From: Baylisascaris procyonis
Taxonomy: Eukaryota; Nematoda; Chromadorea; Rhabditida; Ascarididae
Reading direction: 5' to 3'
DNA: 64,000 nucleotides
NCBI GenBank assembly: GCA_037389465.1
Contig: JAZARR010000074.1
Span: 124,001 to 188,000 of the forward strand
Numbering within the stretch: position 1 is the first letter of the stretch; each line of letters opens with the position of its first letter. The translations under genes and the position numbers were made by a program. This document shows, in pieces, positions 51,701-62,945 of this stretch. The notes below the pieces were generated by a model. It saw only the letters and a list, made by a program, of their open reading frames with translations. It was not told the DNA's origin and ran no database searches.

Positions 51701-54700
51701 TTTATTTCAGGGCAGACGGGTGCAATGGTTTCAACAATTCGTAAAAACAATCTTTTGCTTGTTTTTGAGGGCTATTTAAATAAAGGAGAAACCAATAAAA
51801 AGGTCATAAACGATGTGTTTCGAAAAGGTGATAGTGCATTTGTATCAGGTTCGTCATGTACACCTTTCTCACCATTTAAAGTTACCGATATTAGCAATTT
51901 TTTTAAAACATTTCTTCCTTTTTTCGAAATCATTGGTTTACTGAGAGGAATTTTGATAGCGATGTCTGAGTTCAGCGAGAAAAATCTGTCTTCTGAACGA
52001 TGTAGAATGGTTTAGAAAGTTGGCATCCAGATGTTATCTTACTATGGAAAAAGTATGTATTCTCTTGCCTTTTTGTAGATTGTCATTTGTGCAAATAAAG
52101 GTAATGAAGCGTAATAGTGAGGGAACGCTAAAATTTTAATGAATAAAGAAAATACTGTAATTCCAATCTTTCTGAATAATTAATGCACTTCAAAATTTGA
52201 GCTTTTCTCATTAAGAAGTTGTTTGAAATGTTTGCTCGACTTATGCAACATGCCTTCCGTTTGCAGTTATTAGTTCCTCTCGAATTAGTCTTTCCAAAAC
52301 GTTTTTAACGACCAATTGAACTCTTTTATTAGGACAATGCCTCAATAGTTAGTCTGACAAAGTGGAATAGAAATCATTAACTGATGTGATCATTCACTAA
52401 GACGCTCTAATATTTAAGAACATCATCGTTATATCTAACAATTTTATAGCATATAACGTTATTGGTAATTTTCTATTTATTCTAATGAAGAATTCGCTGC
52501 AAGATGCTATGAAATAAATTTAAAATATACTCACTTCGAATAATCGAAGTCGTTTGAAATTATATTTTCTCCTTCCTCCCATCAAATGTCATTTCCGGAA
52601 ATTTCCACAAAAACCAATCTGTTCGAATCTATTCAGCATATTTGAAGTGCATTTCTGTCAATAAAAATTGGTTAGTGGGCAACTTTTTGTATTTATTAGT
52701 GTAACAATAGGTGTCAGATGAAAATTTGCAGAACGATTTCAACGTAGCCAAACAGTAGTTCCCCGATGAATATTTTAAATGAGTCTCACTGCCTTTTTTG
52801 CAGGTGATATCCTACACTGGGACAGGCTTGGCTACTTGTATTTCAAAGATCGAACAGGAGACACATATCGGTGGAAGGGTGAAAATGTTAGTACCACTGA
52901 GGTAGAAGCTATCCTACATCCGATGGCGTGTGTTGCCGATGCTACTGTTTATGGAGTCACCGTTCCAGGTGAGTAAGTTATATTCATCTGTCACTATCTA
53001 TCAACGGTGTATTCAATTAGCACCTTAGAAGCAACAACGCTAACGTTTTTTTAAAACTCGAAAATCTATCAGTGCGGGAGGGACTCTTCTTGCATTCCTT
53101 ATATGTTAGTACTTTCAAAAAAGGTTTATGCATAGGTGCATCTAAATGACAAGAATACCTCGAGCGGAAGTTATTTCTCATGCTAGGTGCTCGTTGTTAT
53201 GACACGATAGATACCGACTGCAGATCAGTTACTGCAGAACATACTGATGTTAACCTGCTGAAAGGGTTGTTAACAGTCCTTAAAATATCACTTTTTTAAG
53301 GGATGGAGGGACGAGCGGGTATGGCAGCTGTTGTGATGTCAGAGAACGCATGCAAGAGTAACGAGGGAGGTTTCATTTCTCGCTGTTTGCTTGTGAAAAC
53401 AGTTCTATGGACAAAGTGTTGTAACTTATATTGTGATCAATTTTAAATAATTGAATAAGTATTTAGCTAAAATTTCGCTTCCTTATTATATCTCGTCGCC
53501 GTTCCTAAAAAAAGATGGTTGATAAGTTATTACACCGACTCTGAAAACATTAAAATTTTGTCTCATACTTTAAAGAAATGGATAGTTGAGTCCTTCATTT
53601 ATATTAAGACAGCTTCGCAAAATAGGGGGTATATACTAAAATCGCTAGTCGCCACGATGAAGGAAAGAAAAAGAAGGAGAGAGAGCGCTGGGGAAGGGAT
53701 GTTGTGGTATATGCGTGGAACTCACTTCTGTTGGGTATATTATACCATTTTAACTCAGTACTGGTATTCGCTGCTAGACTAAAGATTCCTTCGCGATGAC
53801 CGATTGGCAGATGTCGTCTTGATTTCGGAAAGGGGTTTGGAGTTCTTTCTGAATAGAGGGCAAAACTGGGTTCGAAAACATCCAAAGAAAGAGCATCATC
53901 GGGTCATGCATACGATGCACAACGTTCTACTGGAAACTTCGAGGGGCCTAATCAAGACTGAAATTCCATGTATGGAGTTCTTGTTCTCAAGCGACGAGTT
54001 TGTTCCCTTTTGCACTTCCCATTTATAAATACCACAAGACTCGTTTTGGGAACAGCACCTCCAATATCAGAACCATCCTTTAAATAAGGATTCTGAAGTA
54101 AGATGAGGGGAGATAAAGGAGTCGATTTCCTTTGTCCCATAAGATATCGTATTTTTCACTGTGAGTTATAAAGAATGAAAACGGCTGCACTGTGAAAGTT
54201 CCATCGAGCTTCTGCATTAATGAATGAATTTGACCTGAACACAGGGACTGCCGTTTGTTGAAAACTTTAAATTTTATTAACTTTAGGAATTCATCCAAGA
54301 GATCGGTGATAAAATGGCGTTGAGTTTACCATCATATGCAGTACCGGTTTTTATACGTTTGTGCAGCTCGGTTGACAAAACAGGTTTGTCGATTTTTCAG
54401 TTTGTGGTCCTTTTTTCTGTTTACTTTTTTTTTGATCATTTAATGTACTTTCAACATGTTACATAATTTAAATTGCATCTATTTTACCTCTATTTCTTTG
54501 TTAACTGTCACGAAGAAACATCAGTTCTGAGGAATGATTTCATCCTATCATGACCATTTTTGTTTAGAATCTGGGATCATTTCTTCAAAATTTTTGAAAG
54601 TTGTCAATTCTCGTTGACATGAAACAGATGAGACAGTAAATATTTTCCTCTGCTCAATTGGCAATGTTCAAAATTTCATAAAATTCAACCCAACTCATCA

Positions 54701-56060
54701 ACAAAGATAGAGACCATGGCAATAAGAATTTGTGGAAATTGCTACGAAGCGGTTAAAAAATTCTTTCAAGCACTTTCTGGGACTCGCAAATTTACGACAA
54801 CTAGCGAATAAAAACTATTTAAAACATCAAATCTCACCTTGAATGCACCTTCGAAGGAAACAACGTTTCAGCTTTGTGGTTATAAGTAGAAAGATGAAGC
54901 GAAAATTCAAAGAAGTAGAAAGACCCGAATTTCATTCGCACTGCCATTGCAAGGCGATCACTGGTTGATCGTAGGAAAGTTTTCCTAGAAAAGCGTTCTT
55001 TTCTTGGCATCATTTGTGCCAAGCCACGCATGAAATGCCTTTGTTTATCGGTTCTCTTTCCAAAAACATGACATATAGCAACGCGCGCTAAAGCGGCCAT
55101 TCACATATCGCCGTGATTAGCATAAAAACTGTTGCCCATATTTTTGCATTTCAAACACTCTGAGGTACAAACGCCTTGTGAACAAACGACTAGGCACCCT
55201 CTTATTTTATTCTTTCATTGGGGAAATTTTTACGCGATGACGCAATGAAATCTAAATTCCCGCTTAATTACGTTGACAGTCATTCATTTTGGAATGTTTT
55301 AAACGAAAAAGTTCATTTTATTAGACGTTCTCTAGAGGTTTCACATAGATAAATTAACACAGTGGCAAAATTTGGGTAAGTGAAAAAAAGAAAAGCGCGC
55401 CAGAGGAGATGGCATGATATGCACTTTTGCACTTCCGCTCATCAGGCAGAGCAGCTGTGTAATTTGCCAACAAATAGTGCAATATGTGCATACTTGCTCA
55501 TATTCGAACCAGGCTGGCCGATCCTGCAAACCCTTTACGAAAGACTCATGCTGCCAACATAACTGCATATTAAATGCAATCTAGCTAGTTTTTAAAACGC
55601 ATGCGAAAACCCAAAATTCAGTGGCTGCCGATTTAAAACTATCGAATAGACAGGCGGAGGTACCTAATTTTCACACACACACACGCGCACAGAGGGGCTT
55701 CAACACAAGCGGCATGTTGCCATAATGAACCATACAAACGAATATTTGCAAAGATGTGTAAAACGGTGAGCCAAGTATGTGCAAACTGTACAGATTGCTG
55801 CCCTTTGTAATCTGTTAAATGAAAGTATTGGGCGGTATATCATAAAACTACAATGATACTGCGTTCGCTCACTGAATAATTAGGCTATTGAACTTTCAGG
55901 AACATTCAAGTTGGTGAAGACACACCTGCAGAAAATGGGCTATCGTCCAGGACAGACAGACGATCAAGTGTATTATAGGGATTTACGAAGTGGCCGTTAT
56001 TTGCCTCTCGATGAAGCTACTCTCATTTCAATAGACAGTGCCCAGTTTTCCCGATTGTAA
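45777..56060 (+). CDS. fatty acid transport protein / very-long-chain acyl-CoA synthetase (SLC27, acs-20/acs-22 class)
   Basis: Exons: 45777-45949, 46904-47099, 47357-47555, 47942-48097, 48697-48766, 49548-49749, 50164-50353, 51097-51246, 51711-51848, 52804-52968, 53301-about 53369, 54287-54383, 55900-56060; about 650 residues, normal for FATPs. ATG 45777 is 16 bases after TTTTCAG. Residues 10-45 hold two hydrophobic segments before HRDL, the FATP membrane anchor. Exon 5 has the AMP-binding motif [13 protein letters not shown] and exon 6 [15 protein letters not shown]. Exon 7 has YGSTEG, and exon 10 the FATP signature [20 protein letters not shown]. The enzyme activates very-long-chain fatty acids to acyl-CoA with ATP at ER or plasma membranes and drives their uptake. 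Every junction keeps phase except exon 11/12, where the obvious donor (53370) and acceptor (54286) disagree by one base; a donor at CTT|GTGAAA or a missed mini-exon would repair it. The acs-20 and acs-22 types cannot be told apart here. Confidence 0.95.
53604..54140. other. GC-richer block in FATP intron 11, open on both strands
   Basis: Several frames are open (+ 53804-54028, with [20 protein letters not shown]; - 53604-53885). It may be a mobile-element relic or an exon of a nested gene. Neither strand shows a full set of splice sites, and nothing was recognised. Confidence 0.25.
54837..55100 (-). CDS. possible first exon of an antisense gene nested in FATP intron 12
   Basis: The minus-strand ATG (complement of 55098-55100) is preceded in frame by TGA. 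It opens 88 codons of basic, mitochondrial-presequence-like protein ([33 protein letters not shown]). The exon ends at a strong donor, CATTCAAG|GTGAGA, in phase 2. No following exon was identified with confidence, and no acceptor precedes the ATG. Confidence 0.27.
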
Positions 56061-56307
56061 TGTTCCTAGATATTTGGGTACCTATTTGGCGTTAAATATT
56101 TGAGGTGCTCATAGGGTGTTGCGTCGTTCGCATCACCACAGTGTTGTTCCAGTTGTGCCTTCAACTAAGTCGCTATTGTATACCTGTAGATGTTGTTTTA
56201 CGTTTCATTATTTAACATCCAACAGTGTGTGAAATGAGGAATAGAAATGCACACACTCCTTCAGTACGGCTAGTCGATGTTTACTGCTATTGCTCGAGTT
56301 TGAAATT

Positions 56308-57904
56308 ATGTGTATAATAAAGTGTTGCACCCATTTTGTTCCACAATCAGCAATAAGTAAGCAAAATCTCATTATAATTGGTTCAAATACAAACAGTCGT
56401 TGCTTTGTGGGGCCTACTAGGGTAATGTGCTACGAGACGACAGGACTAGAACACGTGCTCCTATGCTACGGCGAATCGGGATCAGCAGTTTATTGCAGTT
56501 CAAAGCATAAAGCATCCCTTGCGAATAAATGACTTTGTTCTCACAGAGCTCTTCATCTTCAACAGAGGATTTTGATTCTTGAAGGTGTGCATTCAGCTCC
56601 CATTACAAATTTTTAATAGCAAATTCTTTTATCCTCAACTTCTGACGTCAATGTTTTCGTCAACTCTTGAATCTTATTTTAACGTTGATGATACAGTATG
56701 GAGGTATACCAGCAAATTTAGGGTGGAGATGAAGCTGTAATGCTTCTTATATAAATCCCAGTAGGTTGTAAAGCAGGGAGAGACATGTTTCCTGCGTGGG
56801 ATGTTGGAGTTACGTCCTTTCTGTCGCACTGAGGAATGTTTACCGCCTTGTTTTAATCTTCTTTTTTTTTCCATCTAGGGCGTCTCATTTACATGATTTA
56901 ACCTTTGCAGTATCAATCCACTTTGGGCGAGGATCGTTGTGATGGGTGAGTTGCGACTATAGAACATACCATCTGCTTATTCCACTAGGTCAAGGTATCA
57001 TAGAAGATTCATATAACTGTCACCTTAACTGATTGCTACTTCAAGAGTGTTCTTACTAGCTATACCGTTCTGCATTGGTTATTGCGCGGTCGGTTGTAAG
57101 TAAGCTCCTACCAGACTTATTGGCAACGCTCAACCGAGCCACTCGCCCAGGACCCTCATCGGGATGAGGGCGGCGGAATGAGTCCTGAGTTCATAAGAAA
57201 GAATCGACTCGTCGCACCCGACGGGCAGGAGACGAGGCTAATCCCTAACCTCCAGGTGATCGACTTGCAAGAAGTGGAGGCCGACCTGCAGTGAAATAGA
57301 GTGACTAAATCGGGGTTTGATCACACGAACCAACTGGTTCAGAAAGCATTAAATCGGGGCAAGAGGAAGCGATATAAGGAGACATTTATTCGTAAATTAC
57401 GTTCCGTTGAATGAAATAAATAAAGAAAGAAATAAAGAAATAAACCATAGAAGATGAAGCACACTACTTCGGACTTTCTCTCAAGCCCTCGCTATAACAA
57501 TTCGATTCTTTTACCTTCTTCATCGACTGCCTAAATAGCATCTATCAAATCCAAAAGTAAGTTTTCTACGATTTGCTCCAATTTCTGCAAGCAGAATACT
57601 TTCGGCAAATAGTTTCAGTATTTGATGAAATTGGTTAATTTTGACTCAAAGCCTACTTGCCGACGCGCAGAAAAACAGTAGCGGGTTAACAGTTGCCTGA
57701 ACCAAAACGGGCTTCCAATAATCGCCTGGCAATTAAAAATAAAATGAACGCGGGTAGAAGCTAAAAATAACTTATGAGAATTCACATTATGGTGGTTTAT
57801 TTTTAAGGCGCTTAGATGTAAAACTACAAATTTTCGGCCCGATCTTTTTGGGTGATCCCAAAATAAGCGATGCTATCAGCTTTGAGCAACTTGTAGAAAA
57901 ACAG
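56308..57904 (+). CDS. candidate gene directly downstream of FATP, unidentified
   Basis: Three segments join in phase: 56308-56421 (ATG; GSNTNSRCFVGPTR; donor GTAATG), 56911-56945 (acceptor CTTTGCAG, donor GTGAGT, STLGEDRCDG) and 57808-57904 (acceptor TTTTTAAG; QIFGPIFLGDPKISDAISFE). The last segment either ends at a GTATTC donor or reads on to TGA 57957-57959. The middle exon has textbook splice sites and the last has very protein-like composition, so exons 2 and 3 are better supported than exon 1, which overlaps the FATP poly(A) signal. A SINE-like insertion sits in the second intron. No family is recognised. Confidence 0.3.
56316..56321 (+). terminator. candidate poly(A) signal of the FATP gene
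   Basis: AATAAA lies 255 bases after the FATP stop codon and is the first such signal downstream. Confidence 0.6.
57085..57445 (+). mobile_element. SINE-like or LINE 3'-end insertion with A-rich tail
   Basis: A GC-rich island of about 330 bp in AT-rich DNA has no open frame and ends in an A-rich tail of AAATAAAG-type units (57411-57444), as at the 3' end of a non-LTR retroposon. It contains a perfect hairpin, CCCTCATC-GG-GATGAGGG (57153-57170), and two copies of TAAATCGGGG. The 5' boundary is a guess. No tRNA- or 5S-like A and B boxes are clear, so SINE versus LINE tail is unresolved. Confidence 0.42.
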
Positions 57905-57959
57905 GTATTCATATCCCCACTGAACTTTCTATGTACAATAGAAAAACAGCGTATCTGAA

Positions 57960-59535
57960 TTTTCATAAGAACAATTCATAAAAAGAAAGTTTTTTGAGCT
58001 CCATAGTGCTTGCAATTTCAGAGTTGAGGTTTTTGAGCATGAAGGCGCCGAATATGGTGTCTTCTGGAAGAAACCATGACGGAGCGTGCAATCCTGCTTC
58101 GGATTCCATGACCGCATGTTATGGGAGCTAGCATTTCTTTAAATCCGTTGCCAATGCTTCATGCAAAACTTCCTCCTTCTAATCAACGAACTTCTAGTTT
58201 TAGGGCTCAAACCGTAGCACGTCATTAAATGTGATGTCGCTTAGTGCATTTATCATAGCGCTCATGCACTATTATAAGGGTCAGATAGATTGTTGCGTTG
58301 AAAAACGTGGCGCTCGCCCTGAAATATCCATTCTGTTACAGTATTTGCAAGGGAACTGTGTACATTTTTCCTACTGTACTCGATCAACGTTGAAAGTAAC
58401 GGACTGAGCCATTGCAGAGGATGCTCAGCAAATGTTAACCTAGTTTGATTTGTTCAAGTTCTATATCGACAATATTCCCTTATTGTTTAAATAGATCGAT
58501 AACGAGTTAGTGTTTAAGAGGCACAACATTGTAGCAATCGTTTTATAGAGCAACCTATAAATGTCTCTTTACCTGCACACCAACTTCTTTCTACCTCACA
58601 TAGCTTCACAAGAAATAACCGATAAGCAAAGCTTCACAAGAAATAACCGATAAGCAATTATGTGAAGAGATTACAAGCAATATTGCGTTGGAACGACTGA
58701 AAGCGATAACTGTGAACATGCCTTATTTCGCTTGAAAAAAGCACCCATTTTTATAATATAGCTGACGTTACTGCTAACGTAGTAAGACTAATTTCTCCGG
58801 CACTTTTTCGACTTAGTGATTCAGAGATTCTGCCTATGGTGTTTTCTTTTGATTGCGCGATCAGTTTAGGAAGGTTGCTCAGTCTGCATGAAATTTTGAT
58901 AGCATCAACCTCAAAGTTTTTGTGAGTTCATCTTTCAAAAAATTCAACTCGAAATTGCGTCCTTCACTGAGCCTTACACCATTACAAGCGCTCAATTTCA
59001 AAGAAATCAGTTTAATTACTCAACCAGAGTCACTGCTGACGTCAGCGATTCCTGGAAATTTAAATGAAATAGCGTTGTTCATCATCGGTGGAAATATGAC
59101 GGCATGCACCTTCATGGGTCTTCTTCAGGGAATTTGACTAAACCTTTTTTTTAAAACCATGCCATAGAAGTATGTTTCTGCGTTTGCAATTATAAGCAGC
59201 TGTCACTGGTGCATTATTGAAGTTTATTTCAACTCAACCATCATTGTAGGATGGCCACGATATCGGCTAATTTCATCCCTATTCACTTAAGTTAATTGCA
59301 AAAAAATCGAAAGAATTTTCTTTGAAGTGTGATATCGAAGCGATAGATTGCGGGACTGCGTAGTGCACTATGGTATAATAGCAAAGCATTACATATCTCG
59401 GTTCAAAATGGTAGCTTTATTGATAATCAATATTTCGTCAAAGGTAGCGACACATACTACATGCGTTTGTTTTACATGTTGCCTTGGAGGTTCGTTTTAG
59501 AAATTTTGCGTGGTGCTCATACTGGCCGAATTATC
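57960..59535. other. no supported gene; short tandem duplication at 58602
   Basis: After CAATTTCAG at 58012-58020 two short frames are open (FEHEGAEYGVFWKKP to TGA; KAPNMVSSGRNHDGACNPAS to TAG). Either could be the last exon of the preceding candidate gene, but neither fits its phase with the best acceptor. The rest is AT-rich with nothing recognised. Confidence 0.3.
58602..58657. repeat. perfect 28-bp tandem duplication
   Basis: AGCTTCACAAGAAATAACCG plus eight bases is repeated exactly twice in tandem (58602-58629, 58630-58657). The identity implies a recent slippage or duplication event. Confidence 0.95.
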
Positions 59536-59813
59536 TCATGGCCGTTGATAATTAGTATGGCCGGTTACATACATAGGTTGTTCTGGAATTCGAATCCATG
59601 AAATTGGTACATGCATAAACGATCTACGCAGATCGGTGGTTAATGATCGTACATTTTGAAAAATAAGGCGCATTCGTTGAGCGTGATGGCGGTATTCTGA
59701 CGAATCATGTGGATGGAAAACGGCGATGAGGGCAAAATTTTTGAGCTTTAAGATGTTTTCAGGGATTGCCTTATTCTCTAAATGATGAGTTCTTACATCC
59801 AACCAACGAGCTT
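59536..59813 (-). CDS. possible terminal exon, unidentified protein
   Basis: On the minus strand CTCATTTAAG precedes 91 codons ending in TGA. The product reads naturally (KNFALIAVFHPHDSSEYRHH, RLIFQNVRSLTTDLRRSF, PISWIRIPEQPMYVTGHT). The acceptor is of the TTTAAG type used by several FATP exons in this window. No upstream exon or family is identified. Confidence 0.35.
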
Positions 59814-62274
59814 CTTAAATGAGGCTTTTGAAGTGAGTGCGAAAATTTGAGCAAATCAATGAAAATGCAAACAAATTGGAAAATGTTGTTGCGCTTGTTA
59901 TTGTATTGTGCAAACTGTATTTGGCTGGTAAATTATTTTTGCAGTTATTTTTGCTAGATTTTGCATCACTTTCCCTTTGCGGTTCATACCATTGGATTTG
60001 CTTCAGTGAATTTTCTATGCGTTTAATCAATGCTCTTCCTCGAGAGGTTTGGACATTGAGGGCATTAGTACAAGCTCTATGCTGCTGCAAGAGAGGAATG
60101 GTTTTAATTTGGCACAGAAATGATGCAACATTGGTACTTAAATGCGATGAGGGCTATCATTCCCGGACAAGTTATATCGACGATACTTTACAGTGTTAAC
60201 ATTTTATATTCAGAAAATTTTTCATGGCTCGAGGCCTCTGAAATTACTACCAAAAATGTATCAAATCTTAGTTATTGACTGGTTTCTCTGTTCGCCAGTT
60301 GCCTGCAGCTCAGCCTTACCCTCGTGAGCCACAAGTGAGAGGTCTTAAACTTTTACCGTGAATAGTAATTTCTCTTCAAGCCGAATTCGGCATCATTACA
60401 TGCTTCAGTCGATGTGTTCGAGGTATTCCCTCGATTACATACGCTGTTATTGACTTCAGATTTCCATGCAGCATCCGCGCAATTACACTAAACACTTTCA
60501 GCTTATTATGGTGAAACCCTTTCTACTGTGAAGTTCTGTCGATAATGAGGGGAAATCGAAACGCCTTGAGCAGTATATTGTTCTTATGAGGCTTACCAAC
60601 AGTGATATATACATGGAACAAGAGGTGTTTTCATCTATGCTCTCATGTGACAGTTTTTCCAGGTCGTTAGAGATCTCTAGTGAAATTTTGCATTCATAGG
60701 CGGCACATAACTACTCACCTATTACTTATGAATGCTGCCCGTTTTAGGCGAATTGAGATTGTCATTGAATAAGTATGATCGATAAAGCACTTAGCTTGAA
60801 ACTCCCAAAGTCTGATTACTTGAACTTAACGAACCATAATTCTTGGAATAGAAAGTTTGGGTTTCCTATTCGATTCATTGTTGTTTGGGTGTGAAATGAG
60901 GCGAGAAATATTGCTGTTTAAGGCAGGCCTTTATTCGCAAAAGATCTTCCATCTTTTCCCAACTCTCAAGAACTAGTCTTTTTACTCAGAAGGATCTTCT
61001 TTTGAAGAAAAGCCGCCTTCCCACAAAATACGCAGATTCACACTAGACAATAAAATTGTTGAATTGAGACGATAAATGTCGCAATATTATAGATGATCAT
61101 TTCGCTGTTACGCATCACAATTAAAAATATTCTTCTAGTCACTTTTCAGTCTATATTTATGACTCTACATGAGCATTTACAACCTCCTTCACATTCACTG
61201 GATGAGTTTTTCGTCAGCAACTCTGCAGAGTGGAAATTTAGCCATTAATAAAGGCTATTCGAAGAAACTTAGTTATCCTCTTGATACACATTTCAAGCAA
61301 AAATATTGTGAGAATAGTTTTATACTGTTATGACCAATAGTATGGATAGAGCTGAGAAGATATCATAATCACAAGCACAAACTATTCGCATTGAAATATA
61401 TTTGTCTATATCCATAAATTTATCTATATTCGTCTATATTTATGAAGTATATTTGTTTATAATTGTCGCTCAATTGGTGTGATTTTGTTGACGTCATCTC
61501 TTCAAACAGAGATACTCACAAATGTTTCTGAGATCATTTCTTTTCCATTGTTCGCTTTTAATTCTTTTCAGCAATAACCGGCAGCGAGTGGTTCATTCAA
61601 TGGAAAATTTCATCATATACGAACTTTGAAAAAAAGGTTCGTAACCGATGAAAAGAAAGTATTTCACGAAAAAAATATTTGCCTATTGCCTTTTAAGTAG
61701 TCATATTCATAATGGACCTTTTCTTTAGAACAGTTGTATGTAAAGCGGAGAAGTTCTGAGTTTCACCTGTAGTATATGACCATCTTTAACAACCTGATTA
61801 TTGTGCTATCTAATCGGGAAAATTTTCCCTGGAAATCAATCGTACTCGGAAAGCCAAGGATGCTTGTTGTTATTACTATTTATAAGTTTGCCGCCTTCGA
61901 CTCAGAAAGCAATTCTGCTGCTGCAATTGCAAATGTTTTTTGCCCAGGCTGACTTCTATGCGGCATTTTTATGTTTCACTGAAGAAGATCCAGATTTGCT
62001 GCTTGAATTGATGTAGGTGTAATTACAGTAAAAGTACTGCCAAAATGTATAGCCAGTTTTGTAAGCCTCTAAAATGACTCATGAAACAAGAACATATACC
62101 TTAATCAATAACTTAGGCTTCCCGCATTTTTCTTGTTTTTAAATTGTTCATAGCGAATAAAGACGGCTGTATTCCTCTCAGATATTTTTCTCTCTTCAAA
62201 TATTTTTGAAATGAGCCTTCATATTCGATATAAGCAGTCACTCAATAAACATCCTAATGAGTCCTCTCAGAAAA
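59814..62274. other. mostly featureless AT-rich DNA
   Basis: Weak candidates only: a 120-codon + frame at 59837-60199, a short + exon-like segment at about 60271-60330 between CTTAG and GTGAGA (RQLPAAQPYPREPQ), and a Leu-rich + frame at 61801-62016. None has more than one supporting signal. Confidence 0.35.
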
Positions 62275-62945
62275 CTAGATCTTGTTAAAGGTGGTGTGCA
62301 GTAAATCCTTCACGATTCGTTGTTTAACATAAGGTGTGACAGATATCGCTAAGTGGTGTGATGATGAAACATGACAGTTCATTGCAGTCAATCGCTCGTA
62401 TGGGTCACTGCAATTGTGAGAGAAAGTGAACGAGCGACGCAACGATCGGGGCACCGTCAATGATATGCCACAAACGCATTTTTGTTCATTAGTGGGATTA
62501 TCTTCAAAAACAAAACGCCTCTCGAACAACACCAGCAATGTATGCGTTTCGTGCTCTTTTTGGCCTTTTATTTGGAATTCATCCGTCAACGCAATGAACA
62601 ATGGCCGGGAGAGTGGATCTGAAAGGCGGCAAGTGTCATTTTCTGATCTCGACGGCGACAACGACGACGGCCCAAATGTTCATCGTCGTCCGATTGGTTT
62701 GTGAAAACAACGTATGAACAGGTGTGATGAAGCGATGACCTAGAAAAAGTGTGAATTAAAAACGTGCGATAACGGTTTGGACATACGAAAGCGAAAGCCA
62801 CTCCTGAGACTCGATGCGACACGATACGACTCGACTCGATTCGAATCAACGGTAAACGTGTCTCAACCGTGATCACCTCATACAGTGGCACCCGTTCGAC
62901 TCTTCCACCATTTGCCATCGAGAATGCGGTTTCGAAACGCAACAT
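62275..62945. CDS. GC-rich coding-looking block, strand unresolved
   Basis: On the minus strand 62661-62275 is open for 128 codons with natural composition (DEFQIKGQKEHETHTLLVLF, FEDNPTNEQKCVCGISLTVP) and ends in TAG. 62945-62586 is open in another frame and contains MANGGRVERVPLYE before a GTGATC donor. On the + strand ATG 62594 opens a hydrophilic N-terminus (MNNGRESGSERRQVSFSDL, then DGDNDDGPNVHRRP) that could end at a GTTTGT donor near 62699 and continue beyond the window. The two models overlap and cannot both be right. No family is recognised. Confidence 0.3.
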
